DNA of 64,000 nucleotides from an uncultured Myxococcales bacterium (GTDB lineage Bacteria > Myxococcota_A > UBA9042 > CAIXZC01), in contig CAITUV010000013.1 of the NCBI GenBank assembly GCA_903895725.1, positions 1 through 64,000 on the forward strand, in the 5' to 3' direction. The notes below the pieces were generated by a model, which saw only the letters and a list, made by a program, of their open reading frames with translations, was not told the DNA's origin and made no database searches. Every line of letters begins with the position of its first letter. Position 1 is the stretch's first letter. Both the position numbers and the translations under genes were made by a program. Positions 44,201 through 51,468 of this stretch are shown here, piece after piece.

Positions 44201-45654
44201 GCGACCTGGCCGGGAGCCAGGGGGTGTGCAGTGCGATTCCGGCCGGAACCGACCCGGACGAGGAGTGCGGCGGGTACCACTGCAGCGGCGGCAAGGTCGC
44301 TCCGCCAGGGGACAGCGGCTGCTTCGACTCGTGCACGGAGGAGGAGGCAGCGACGCAGTGCAAGGCAGCGTTCCACTGCGACGCAGGAGCGTGTGAGGCG
44401 GACTATGCAGATGGGACCGCCTGCGACGAGGATTCCGACTGTGCCGGCGGGCGTTGCGGCCTGGACTTCGACGGGGACACCAAGGTGTGTGCAAAGTCAA
44501 AAACCGCGTGCGTGGACGTGGACGGTGGACAGGTGACGCAGTTCGTGGACGGGGAGGTATTCTGCGGTGCGGGGGACGGCTACCGGGTGTGCGCCGCAGG
44601 GGCGTGGGTTCCTGCTCCTCCGGCATCGCCCGTCCTGTGCGGGGCCGCGACGTGCGACCAGGGGTGCGGATACGTCACCGACGACGACAACCTGTGCGTG
44701 TCCGGGCTCTCTCTCGGAGTGGACGGCGGGTGCGAGCACGAGGACCTGGGGCTGGGAGTCACGTGCCAGGACTGCGGCGATCTGTCCGCCATTCCCGGAG
44801 GGTGCGGGGTCGGCATCGGGGCGTGCAGCAAGGGGTGCGGAGCGGACTGCGTGAGCGGAGAGACGCTGGACTCGGGCGTGGACGTCTGCTGGGAGAATGC
44901 GGACGGGGACAGCTATGATCGGCTCGATGCCTGTGCGTTGCAGGGGCAGGCGTGCGTGTTTGCGGACGACGGCCATGCGTCGGACACGCTTGCCAAGAGC
45001 TGCGGGGCCTTCGACTGCCAGGGGGCCGGCCAGTGCATCACCGACTGTGCCGGAGACAGCGCCAAGTGCAACACCGGGTACTTCTGTGCCTCGGGCAAGT
45101 GCATCGATGCGGCGGGGATCCTGCCATGGGCCGTGTCCGGGGGGTATCTCGTGCTGACCAAGAACGACGCGACCTACTTCAGCTCGTCGGACTGCCCCGG
45201 GAATTTCTTTGGCAAGAACGACCCCACGGTTTCCGGCGTTCCGTTCCGTGTCGGACCGTACATGGCCGGCTCGAGCATGGCCGGCTTGCCGCCCAATGCC
45301 GTGGTACCCGCGCCCAGCCAGTCGTGGATGGTGAAGAACGCCTACCTCATCTTCCCGGGAGGACGGTGCTCGGGGCAGCCGCTCCAGGTGACCTTCAACT
45401 ACGTGGACGGGGCCAGCGCGGCCACCGGACAGGCCTCGATTCCCCACGACTGCAGCAACGGCGGTTCGTGGTCTGGGACAAACTTCCAGATCTACGGTCA
45501 GGGCAACTACGGCGGTCCCTGCTGCGACTTCTGGTACATGGGCAAGTTCACCAACCCGAATCCGGCCAAGGCCGTCAAGAGCATGCAGGTCTACTACTAC
45601 GACGGCTGCGGGGGGAGCTACAACGGGCAGATGTGGGGGCTGACGGTGGATTGA
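41275..45654 (+). CDS. Giant Cys/Asp-rich lipoprotein (MopE and TSP3 motifs)
   Basis: 1459 residues. The signal peptide ends in the lipobox LLWTC, giving lipidated Cys21. After a disulfide-type region (about 80-250), MopE-type metal-binding motifs of the form CDGxDNDCDGxxDE recur, mixed with thrombospondin type 3 Asp-rich calcium repeats (DNCPLVKNPVQSDVDKDGMG). Then come about six units of roughly 48 residues, each with a CDG-DNDCDG motif and a CGxGxC box. The C-terminal 200 residues are Gly/Tyr/Cys-rich and resemble a beta-sandwich. MopE in methanotrophs binds copper; calcium or metal binding at the cell surface is likely here. Confidence 0.87.
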   Translation: MLRTTLRLGLSVVLACLLWTCGGGTVVSVGDGAGDSSDVSAAIDIPNETGAETPPELPLPDRWEGGGLEVGETEGPIPGEAGWGCQSGAECLSGFCIVTADGKQCTQTCVEDCPFGWKCVEYTPDQPDELFVCVPDKLALCRPCVTNQDCMSNEAATGQKCLSYGTAGSYCGAPCSEAEACPGGYSCKELQDVTGASVTQCVREDGSCPCSQYAADQGAWTECSVENTWGSCTGTRKCLATGLTECDAAEPVQESCNGVDDDCDGQEDEELGGGACQVLSRFGACPGIESCEDGKLLCSGKEPKAELCDGEDNDCDGTADDGFPDTDEDGKADCLESDKDGDDVTDGLDNCPAKYNPGQEDADFDGQGDACDLDDDDDKSPDAKDCAPLDPKSFPGAVEACDGADNDCNLLVDEGFADTDADGWKDCVDDDDDGDGVADPEDCAPLVAGNHPGAVEACDGADNDCNGEVDEGYPDTDLDKAADCIDDDDDGDAYGDGSDNCPKVANSGQEDQDQDGVGDACDPDKDGDSIPDAVDNCPLVKNPVQSDVDKDGMGDACDADMDGDGWENGKDNCPLVANPTQSDSDQDGTGDACEDDKDGDGAADAQDCAPLDPATHPGAVEACDGTDNDCDQVQDEGFPDSDADGLKDCVDSDDDGDGDPDDADCAPLDPKVGQGSKEGCNGIDDDCDGETDEGIGQLACGKGECFHVVEACLAGVLQVCDPLQGVKVEACDGKDNDCDGLSDEDLGKTTCGLGVCNHTASNCVGGKPVKCDPLDGSGPEECDGLDNDCDGKTDEELGELSCGLGMCAQTLPACLGGVAQKCDPLKGAKKEICDDADNDCDGLTDEELGQTTCGKGTCLHTVANCIEGLPQTCNPLQGAEAEACDGSDNDCDGLVDEELGQLTCGVGICLHSVPACKNGQPGICDPLAGAKVETCGDKLDNDCNGIVDALCGLDQKGTCLGSLCCDQPCSGECVACDLAGSQGVCSAIPAGTDPDEECGGYHCSGGKVAPPGDSGCFDSCTEEEAATQCKAAFHCDAGACEADYADGTACDEDSDCAGGRCGLDFDGDTKVCAKSKTACVDVDGGQVTQFVDGEVFCGAGDGYRVCAAGAWVPAPPASPVLCGAATCDQGCGYVTDDDNLCVSGLSLGVDGGCEHEDLGLGVTCQDCGDLSAIPGGCGVGIGACSKGCGADCVSGETLDSGVDVCWENADGDSYDRLDACALQGQACVFADDGHASDTLAKSCGAFDCQGAGQCITDCAGDSAKCNTGYFCASGKCIDAAGILPWAVSGGYLVLTKNDATYFSSSDCPGNFFGKNDPTVSGVPFRVGPYMAGSSMAGLPPNAVVPAPSQSWMVKNAYLIFPGGRCSGQPLQVTFNYVDGASAATGQASIPHDCSNGGSWSGTNFQIYGQGNYGGPCCDFWYMGKFTNPNPAKAVKSMQVYYYDGCGGSYNGQMWGLTVD

Positions 45655-45664
45655 ACGCTGTCCC

Positions 45665-45693
45665 TTGCCGTGGTCCTACCAACTGGCTAGTAT
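45665..45693 (+). promoter_or_regulatory. Sigma-70-like promoter of the exbB operon
   Basis: TTGCCG (45665-45670), 17 bases, TAGTAT (45688-45693). The leader is about 24 bases. Confidence 0.6.
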
Positions 45694-45723
45694 CAACAAG
45701 GTGTTTTCGCGTGGGAGGTGCGG

Positions 45724-46338
45724 ATGCTGACGGAAACCCTGGTCAAGGTGGCTCTGCTCGGGGCGGAATGGGTGTTGTACGTGTTGGTGATCCTGTCGGC
45801 GGTGTCCATCGCCCTGATCGTGGAGCGGGCCCTGGTGTTGCGGCGGACCCGGCGGAACATCCAGGCCCTGGAGGAGCGAATCCTCCGACTGAGCGGGCGA
45901 AACGGTGATTCTTCGGGGGTTGAGCGCACCAAGGAGTATCTGCTGCTCGAGTCATTGGGGCGCGCGGTCGGGAACGGGGATGGGGACGTCCAGCTCGTCA
46001 AGTCGCAGGTCCAGGGGGTCGTGGCAGCTTACCGGCGTCACCTGGAGCGCTTCATGGCATTCCTGGGCACGCTGGGGAACAACGCTCCGTTCGTGGGGCT
46101 GTTCGGCACCGTGATCGGCGTCATCGTGGCGTTCGACCAGCTCAAGCTGGAGATGGAAGGCGGTGCGGCCTCGGTCATGGGGGGCATTGCCGAGGCCCTG
46201 GTGGCGACTGCGGCGGGCCTGGCCGTGGCGATTCCGGCCGTGGTTGCGTTCAACTACTTCTCGAAGCTGGCGGAGGGGTACGTGGAGCGGTTCGAGCTCC
46301 TGGCCTGGACCCGGGTGCGCGGGAGGGGGCAGGAATGA
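45724..46338 (+). CDS. exbB: ExbB/TolQ-type proton channel
   Basis: 204 residues with three membrane helices (YVLVILSAVSIALIVERALV near 19-38, then FLGTLGNNAPFVGLFGTVIG and VATAAGLAVAIPAVVAFNYF). The signature GLFGTVIGVI marks the MotA/TolQ/ExbB family. With ExbD it forms the inner-membrane proton-driven motor that energises TonB. The ATG at 45724 is preferred to the GTG at 45718 because GGGAGG is at 45713-45718. It overlaps exbD by ATGA. It is the first gene of exbB-exbD-tonB-receptor-lipoprotein. Confidence 0.94.
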   Translation: MLTETLVKVALLGAEWVLYVLVILSAVSIALIVERALVLRRTRRNIQALEERILRLSGRNGDSSGVERTKEYLLLESLGRAVGNGDGDVQLVKSQVQGVVAAYRRHLERFMAFLGTLGNNAPFVGLFGTVIGVIVAFDQLKLEMEGGAASVMGGIAEALVATAAGLAVAIPAVVAFNYFSKLAEGYVERFELLAWTRVRGRGQE

Positions 46339-46748
46339 AGACCCAGGGCGGCAAGGGGGGCAAGCTGATCACCGAGATCAACGTCACGCCCCTGGTGGAT
46401 GTGATGCTGGTGCTGCTGGTGATTTTCATGGTGACCGCGACCTACATCGTGCGCGGGAGCATCGGGATGAAGCTGCCGACCGCTTCCAGCGCGGACCAGA
46501 TGTCGCGCTCCCCCATGGTGGTCGGGGTGGACGAGAAGGGCAACTACCTGGTGGAGGGCAAGCCTGCGTCTGAGGCGGATGTGGTGGCCTACATCCAGGG
46601 CTTTGTCGAGAAGGACCCGGAGGTCGAAGCGGTGATTTCGGGGGACAAGGCGGTCCAGTACGGCCGGGTCATGGACCTCATCAACCTGGCTCGCAAGAAC
46701 GGCGTGAAGAATTTCGCGGCAGCGGTAGAGAAGAAGGCGCAGCGGTGA
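46335..46748 (+). CDS. exbD: ExbD/TolR-type biopolymer transport protein
   Basis: 137 residues. The single helix with the essential proton-carrying Asp lies in NVTPLVDVMLVLLVIFMVTA. The periplasmic domain ends with VMDLINLARKNGVKNFA, as in ExbD. It overlaps both neighbours by four bases (ATGA and GTGA), so translation is coupled. Confidence 0.95.
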   Translation: MKTQGGKGGKLITEINVTPLVDVMLVLLVIFMVTATYIVRGSIGMKLPTASSADQMSRSPMVVGVDEKGNYLVEGKPASEADVVAYIQGFVEKDPEVEAVISGDKAVQYGRVMDLINLARKNGVKNFAAAVEKKAQR

Positions 46749-47875
46749 GAAACCGGTTCCTGTGGGCAGGGGCTGGCATTTCCCTGGCTCTGCACATCAC
46801 CTTCCTGACACTGGCCTGGCGGGTCGAGGTCGACTTGCGGGATGTGGTCCACCAGGTGAAGCTGCGGATGGTCGAGGAGGCTGCGGAAAGGAAGAAGGAG
46901 AAGGTCGAGGCGAAGATCAAGGCCGAGGAGAAGAAGGACAAGGGGGCTGCCGAGGCGGAGAAGAAGAAGGCCGAGGAAGCGAAGCTGCCTCCCAAGGTGG
47001 AGCCACCCAAAGCAGAGCCGAAGAAGGAGCCGCCCAAAGAGGAACCCCGCAAGGAGGAGAAGCCCGAGGTCAAGCCGGAGAAGAAGCCGGATGAGCCGCC
47101 CCCTCCGAACGTGGACAAGCCGAAGGCGGACAAGCCGAAGGTACGCAAGGACCGGAAGAAGCCCAAGGTCGACAAGGCACCGCCACCCAAGGAGGCGGAG
47201 AAGAAGCCGGCCGAGGCACCGGCGAACGTGCCGCCGGGGGACGGCAAGAAGAAGGGCGTTCCGTTGGACCTCAACTATGCCATGGACGGGACGGCCCGAG
47301 GCGGAGGGGGCTCCACCGGAGGGAGCGGGGTTTCGGTCGTCGCCGGGGACGGGATGGACCTTCCCGATGACGGGGACGACGGGGCCGGTGCGGGGGACGG
47401 TCCAGCAGCGGGAGCCGGCGGTGAAGACGACTTCGTCGACCAGGACGAGCTGTATGGCGACGAGGAGGAGGGGCTCAGGCCCGAAGAGGAAGGCGGGCCT
47501 GGCGGGGGCGGTCCCGGCGACCGGTACTCCAAGGGGGTCGGCGGCGGCGGGAACATCGGGCGAAACGAGAAGAAGGCCAAGGTCAAGACGGTTGCCGCAC
47601 ACAAGGTCAGCCGGAGTGCCACCGTGTCCAAGGGGGTCGAGGTTCCCTACCCGGACGAGGTCAAAGGGCTGGAGATCCAGGGCCGGGTCCACCTGGAGCT
47701 GACCGTGGACGAGACCGGGAAGGTCGCGGACGTGAAGCTCAAGAAGGGGCTTCATCCCGTCATGGACAGGCTGTCGATGGAAGCAGCCTGGAAGCTCGAG
47801 TTCTCGCCTGCCGTCAAGGACGATGTGCCCGTGGCCGTGAAGATTCCGTATGTGTTCACCTTCGTGCTGGAGTAG
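46745..47875 (+). CDS. tonB: TonB-family energy transducer
   Basis: 376 residues, starting with GTG in the GTGA overlap. An N-terminal membrane anchor (FLWAGAGISLALHITFLTLA) is followed by a very long Lys/Glu/Pro-rich spacer (about 45-160) and a Gly/Asp-rich stretch. The C-terminal TonB domain (VHLELTVDETGKVADVKLKK to YVFTFVLE) contacts receptor TonB boxes. The spacer is longer than in E. coli TonB (239 residues in total), as may be needed for a thick envelope. The adjacent receptor is its probable partner. Confidence 0.9.
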   Translation: MRNRFLWAGAGISLALHITFLTLAWRVEVDLRDVVHQVKLRMVEEAAERKKEKVEAKIKAEEKKDKGAAEAEKKKAEEAKLPPKVEPPKAEPKKEPPKEEPRKEEKPEVKPEKKPDEPPPPNVDKPKADKPKVRKDRKKPKVDKAPPPKEAEKKPAEAPANVPPGDGKKKGVPLDLNYAMDGTARGGGGSTGGSGVSVVAGDGMDLPDDGDDGAGAGDGPAAGAGGEDDFVDQDELYGDEEEGLRPEEEGGPGGGGPGDRYSKGVGGGGNIGRNEKKAKVKTVAAHKVSRSATVSKGVEVPYPDEVKGLEIQGRVHLELTVDETGKVADVKLKKGLHPVMDRLSMEAAWKLEFSPAVKDDVPVAVKIPYVFTFVLE

Positions 47876-47879
47876 GCCC

Positions 47880-50519
47880 ATGCGTGTTTTCGTGAGCTTC
47901 GTGCTGGCGTTGGGTCTTGTGCTTCCGGGGGTCTGCCGGGCGCAGGAGGAGAAGCCCGGGGAGGGGGAGGCAAAGCCGGCTCCGGTGGTGATTCCTCCCC
48001 GGCTCAAGCAGTTCGTCAACGCCCTCTACCCCGAGGCGGCAAGCAAGGCGGGAATCGAGGGAAGCGTCGGGCTGCTGGTCGTGGTGGACGAGACGGGCAA
48101 GGTGGGCGAGGTCACGGTGCAGCAGCCGGCGGGCAACGGTTTCGACGAGGCAGCCGTGGCAGCGGTCAAGGCTTTCGAGTTCGAGCCCGCCACCATGGAC
48201 GGCCAGCCGATCCCGGTTCGCATCGGCTATACGTACCACTTCCAGATCGAGAAGAAAGAGGTCAAGAAAGAGGCCGGGCAGTTGGTGGACGGCGCGGTCA
48301 GGGAGAAAGGGGTGGGGCTGCCGGTGGTCGGTGCCGAGGTGGCCCTCGTGGAAGCACGGGTGCGAGTGACTACGGACGGCAAGGGGCGATTCAAGCTGCG
48401 CAACATCGAGCCGGGGACCTACCACATCCTGGTGTCGAGCCCGGAGTACAAGCCGCTCGAAGCCGAGGTCGTGGTCGAGAAGGAGAAGGATGTCGAGGTC
48501 CGGCTTCTGGTGGAGCCTCTCGTCGAGAACCCTTACGAGACCGTGGTCACGGGCAAGAAGGAGGAGGCCGTCGTGACCCGCTACGTGCTGGAGCAGAAGA
48601 CGCTGGAGACCGTACCCGGGACGTTCGGCGACCCGGTGCGGGTCGTGGAGACGCTGCCGGGTGTGGCCCGCTCCCCCTACGGCGTGGGCATCCTGGTGAT
48701 TCGCGGTGCGATGCCGGGCGATTCCAAGGTGTTCGTGGAGGGAATCGACATCCCGCTCCTGTACCACTTCTTCGGCGGTCCTTCGGTGATCAACCCGAAC
48801 TTCATCGACAGCATCGCCTACTACCCCGGCAATTTCCCGTCGAAGTACGGCAACGCCATTGCGGGCATCGTGGACGTGGTCCCCAAGACCGACAAGGTGG
48901 AGGCCTGGAGCGGCGAGCTCGACATCAACCTGATCAACACGTCCGGGTTCATGGAAGGGAAGATCGGCGACAAGGGGAGCTTTCGGCTCGGGGCGCGGCG
49001 CTCCTACGTGGACCTCGTTCTCCTCGGTGCCATGAAGGTCGCCGGCGAGGAAGGCACGACCGTGGCCCCGGTGTTCTATGATTTCCAGGCCCAGGGCTCG
49101 TACGACGTGACGGAAGACGACCGCGTGGGCGTGTTCTACATGGGCAGCTTCGACTCGATGAAGCTGGTCACGACGGATCAGGAGGAGGGGAGCGACATCG
49201 ACCTGTCCACCGAGACCGATTTCCACCGGGTGATGCCTTCCTGGCGGCACGTCGGCGACCGATGGAGCTCTGTCCTCCATGCTTACTACGGGAACGATGC
49301 CTTCCGTTTCAACGCGGCCGGAATGCGGATGGACGTCGCGATCAACATCTTCGGGGGTCGTGGCGACGTGGAGGTCCGCCCGGTCGACTGGTTCACGCTT
49401 GGGGCCGGCCTGGCCGGCGGAGCGGGCATCGGCGATTTCACGGGCCGTGTGCCGCTGCCGCCCGACTATTATGTTCCGGGGTCGTCCATCGCCGGGCTCG
49501 ATGCACTTCGGTCCGAGACGGTCTCCGAGCTCAAGATCGACGAGACCTACGGGGTCGTCGGGGGGTATCTGGAGCCCAAGTTCATGCCGTTCAAGGGGGT
49601 GACTCTGGTGCCTGGGCTTCACCTGGCCTGGTGGCATCATCCGGACCTGGACATGTACATATGGGACCCCAGGTTCGTGGCCCGCTACAGCCCAATCGAC
49701 ACGCTCACGCTCAAGGCGGGGGTGGGGCGCTACTCCATGCCTCCCGAGCCGCAGTACACCGATGCCCGATACGGCAACCCGAACCTGGACTACCAGTGGG
49801 CCATGCACTACAGCGGCGGGGTCGAGTGGGAGTTCTACGAGGGGATGTCGATCGACCTGCTCGGCTTCTTCGTCCGCCGGTACGACCTGGCCGTGCCCAG
49901 CTCGGACCTCGTGGTCGGAGACGACGGCACGGTCAAGCCACTCAACTCGCAGAGCACGGGGTGGGGCCGGTCTTACGGAATGGAGGTGATGCTCAAGCAC
50001 AATCCCACCAAGCGCTTCTATGCCTGGGTGGCCTACACGCTGTCGCGCACCGAAGTGGCAAGCTTCGGGGATATCGGAGCCTTTGCCAAGCCGCAGGTCG
50101 GGGACGATGGAAAGGACGAGGAGCTGATCCTGGGCCCCTTCGATCAGACCCACATCCTGAGCGCAGTTGCGAGCGTGATCCTCGGCCGCGGATGGGAGAC
50201 GGGGGTGCGCATTCGATTCGTCTCCGGAAACCCGGACGACCCGATCCTCGGCGGAACTTTCCTGGGCGACAGCGGCGGGTTCTCTCCGATCGTGGGTCCG
50301 TTCCGGAGCACCCGGCTGCCCCCGTTCTTCCAGATCGACTTGCGGGTCGAGAAGAAGTGGACCTTCGACACCTGGATCCTGTCGACCTACCTGGACATCC
50401 AGAACGTGACGAACAATGCCAACACCGAGTTCATCACGTGGGACTACCGCTTCCGGGAGAGCTGGAACGTTCCGGGAATCCCGTTCTTCCCCAGCTTCGG
50501 CATCAACGGGAGGTTCTGA
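47880..50519 (+). CDS. TonB-dependent receptor with N-terminal TonB-C domain
   Basis: 879 residues. Signal peptide (about 1-21), then a TonB C-terminal-like domain at about 38-122 (IEGSVGLLVVVDETGKVGEV to IGYTYHFQI), a carboxypeptidase-regulatory-like domain (about 140-215), the plug (TVVTGKKEEAVVTRYVLEQ to AIAGIVDVVPK, about 220-335) and a 22-strand-type barrel ending in the aromatic Phe (GINGRF). It would import a siderophore, metal chelate or other large substrate across the outer membrane. A TonB-C domain attached to the receptor itself is unusual and might compete with or replace periplasmic TonB contacts (inference). Confidence 0.9.
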   Translation: MRVFVSFVLALGLVLPGVCRAQEEKPGEGEAKPAPVVIPPRLKQFVNALYPEAASKAGIEGSVGLLVVVDETGKVGEVTVQQPAGNGFDEAAVAAVKAFEFEPATMDGQPIPVRIGYTYHFQIEKKEVKKEAGQLVDGAVREKGVGLPVVGAEVALVEARVRVTTDGKGRFKLRNIEPGTYHILVSSPEYKPLEAEVVVEKEKDVEVRLLVEPLVENPYETVVTGKKEEAVVTRYVLEQKTLETVPGTFGDPVRVVETLPGVARSPYGVGILVIRGAMPGDSKVFVEGIDIPLLYHFFGGPSVINPNFIDSIAYYPGNFPSKYGNAIAGIVDVVPKTDKVEAWSGELDINLINTSGFMEGKIGDKGSFRLGARRSYVDLVLLGAMKVAGEEGTTVAPVFYDFQAQGSYDVTEDDRVGVFYMGSFDSMKLVTTDQEEGSDIDLSTETDFHRVMPSWRHVGDRWSSVLHAYYGNDAFRFNAAGMRMDVAINIFGGRGDVEVRPVDWFTLGAGLAGGAGIGDFTGRVPLPPDYYVPGSSIAGLDALRSETVSELKIDETYGVVGGYLEPKFMPFKGVTLVPGLHLAWWHHPDLDMYIWDPRFVARYSPIDTLTLKAGVGRYSMPPEPQYTDARYGNPNLDYQWAMHYSGGVEWEFYEGMSIDLLGFFVRRYDLAVPSSDLVVGDDGTVKPLNSQSTGWGRSYGMEVMLKHNPTKRFYAWVAYTLSRTEVASFGDIGAFAKPQVGDDGKDEELILGPFDQTHILSAVASVILGRGWETGVRIRFVSGNPDDPILGGTFLGDSGGFSPIVGPFRSTRLPPFFQIDLRVEKKWTFDTWILSTYLDIQNVTNNANTEFITWDYRFRESWNVPGIPFFPSFGINGRF

Positions 50520-50520
50520 G

Positions 50521-51456
50521 ATGAACGCACGAGCTCTGCTGCTGATCGTGTCGTGCCTGGGGGCGTTGGGCTGCTCGGATAACTTCGATTCGCCATCTTT
50601 GGTCATCGACCTGCGCGTCCTGGCTCTCCAGGCGGATCCGCCCGAGTATGTCTATCCGACCGACGGGAACGGAGTCCCCAAGATCGAGGAAGGGGAGATC
50701 CCGGCGCTTCCGGCCTCGAAGCTCACGATGCTGGTTGCCAATCCGGAAGGGGGGAAGGTCAGCTACGTGGTGAAGGGGTGCGTGCTCGACTCGAACCTGG
50801 CATGCGATCCCACGGGCCCCGTCGTCGAGTTCGGAAAGGGGGAGTCGGAGCCGGGCGAGCTGTCGGTCAACATCCTGGTCGGACAGGAGCTGGTCGAGAA
50901 GTCCATCGAAGCGGACATGGCGCACGGGATTTTCGGCTTCGTCGTGTGGATTGCCGGTGAGGTGACCTCGGGTGACCAGTCGGTTCCGTTCGTCAAGTCG
51001 TTCCTGTTCTCACCCGACTTCGGGGTCCCCAAGGTTCCCAACAGCAACCCCGAGATCTCCGAGTTGAGGACCGGCGAGAAGGACAAGGAAGTCCCCCTCT
51101 CCGTGGGAAAAGACGGCTTCCTGGCGGCCAAGCGCGACGAGGCCATCCGCTTCCTCCCCGTGATCCCCGAGGAGGACCGGGAGGACTACACCATCCGGAA
51201 CTTCGAGCTGAAGCCCGTAGACATGACCGAGGAGATGACCGTCAGCTTCTTCGCCACCTGCGGCACCTTTGGTGCAGAAGCCAAGAGCGAGGTTCTCAAC
51301 GTAGCGTTCGAAACCGAGGAGGACAAGGAGGACAAGGATCTCGGCGTGGAGTGGACTGCTCCGTCCGAGGATGGCCCCTGCACTCTCTGGTTCGTGGCCG
51401 CGGACGGTCGCGGGGGCATCGGATGGAGGAAGCTTGTCGTCATGGTCGGTCCGTAG
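50521..51456 (+). CDS. Lipoprotein of the TonB-receptor operon
   Basis: 311 residues. The lipobox LGALGC follows a short signal peptide; the start codon is one base after the receptor stop. The mature protein is beta-rich with about six Cys (GCVLDSNLACD, FFATCGTFG and GPCTLWF). The family is not recognised. Its coupling to the receptor suggests an outer-membrane partner, for example a substrate-binding or barrel-capping lipoprotein. Confidence 0.82.
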   Translation: MNARALLLIVSCLGALGCSDNFDSPSLVIDLRVLALQADPPEYVYPTDGNGVPKIEEGEIPALPASKLTMLVANPEGGKVSYVVKGCVLDSNLACDPTGPVVEFGKGESEPGELSVNILVGQELVEKSIEADMAHGIFGFVVWIAGEVTSGDQSVPFVKSFLFSPDFGVPKVPNSNPEISELRTGEKDKEVPLSVGKDGFLAAKRDEAIRFLPVIPEEDREDYTIRNFELKPVDMTEEMTVSFFATCGTFGAEAKSEVLNVAFETEEDKEDKDLGVEWTAPSEDGPCTLWFVAADGRGGIGWRKLVVMVGP

Positions 51457-51468
51457 TATTGCTATGGC

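Noticed and set aside
41449..44376. A 975-codon minus-strand reading frame
   Set aside because: It is the antisense of the MopE/TSP3 repeats, where GAC/TGC codon bias removes stop codons. No signal, start site or family pattern is seen.
47856..50606. Long minus-strand reading frame opposite the TonB-dependent receptor
   Set aside because: Antisense shadow of the receptor gene, with no ribosome-binding site or recognisable domain.
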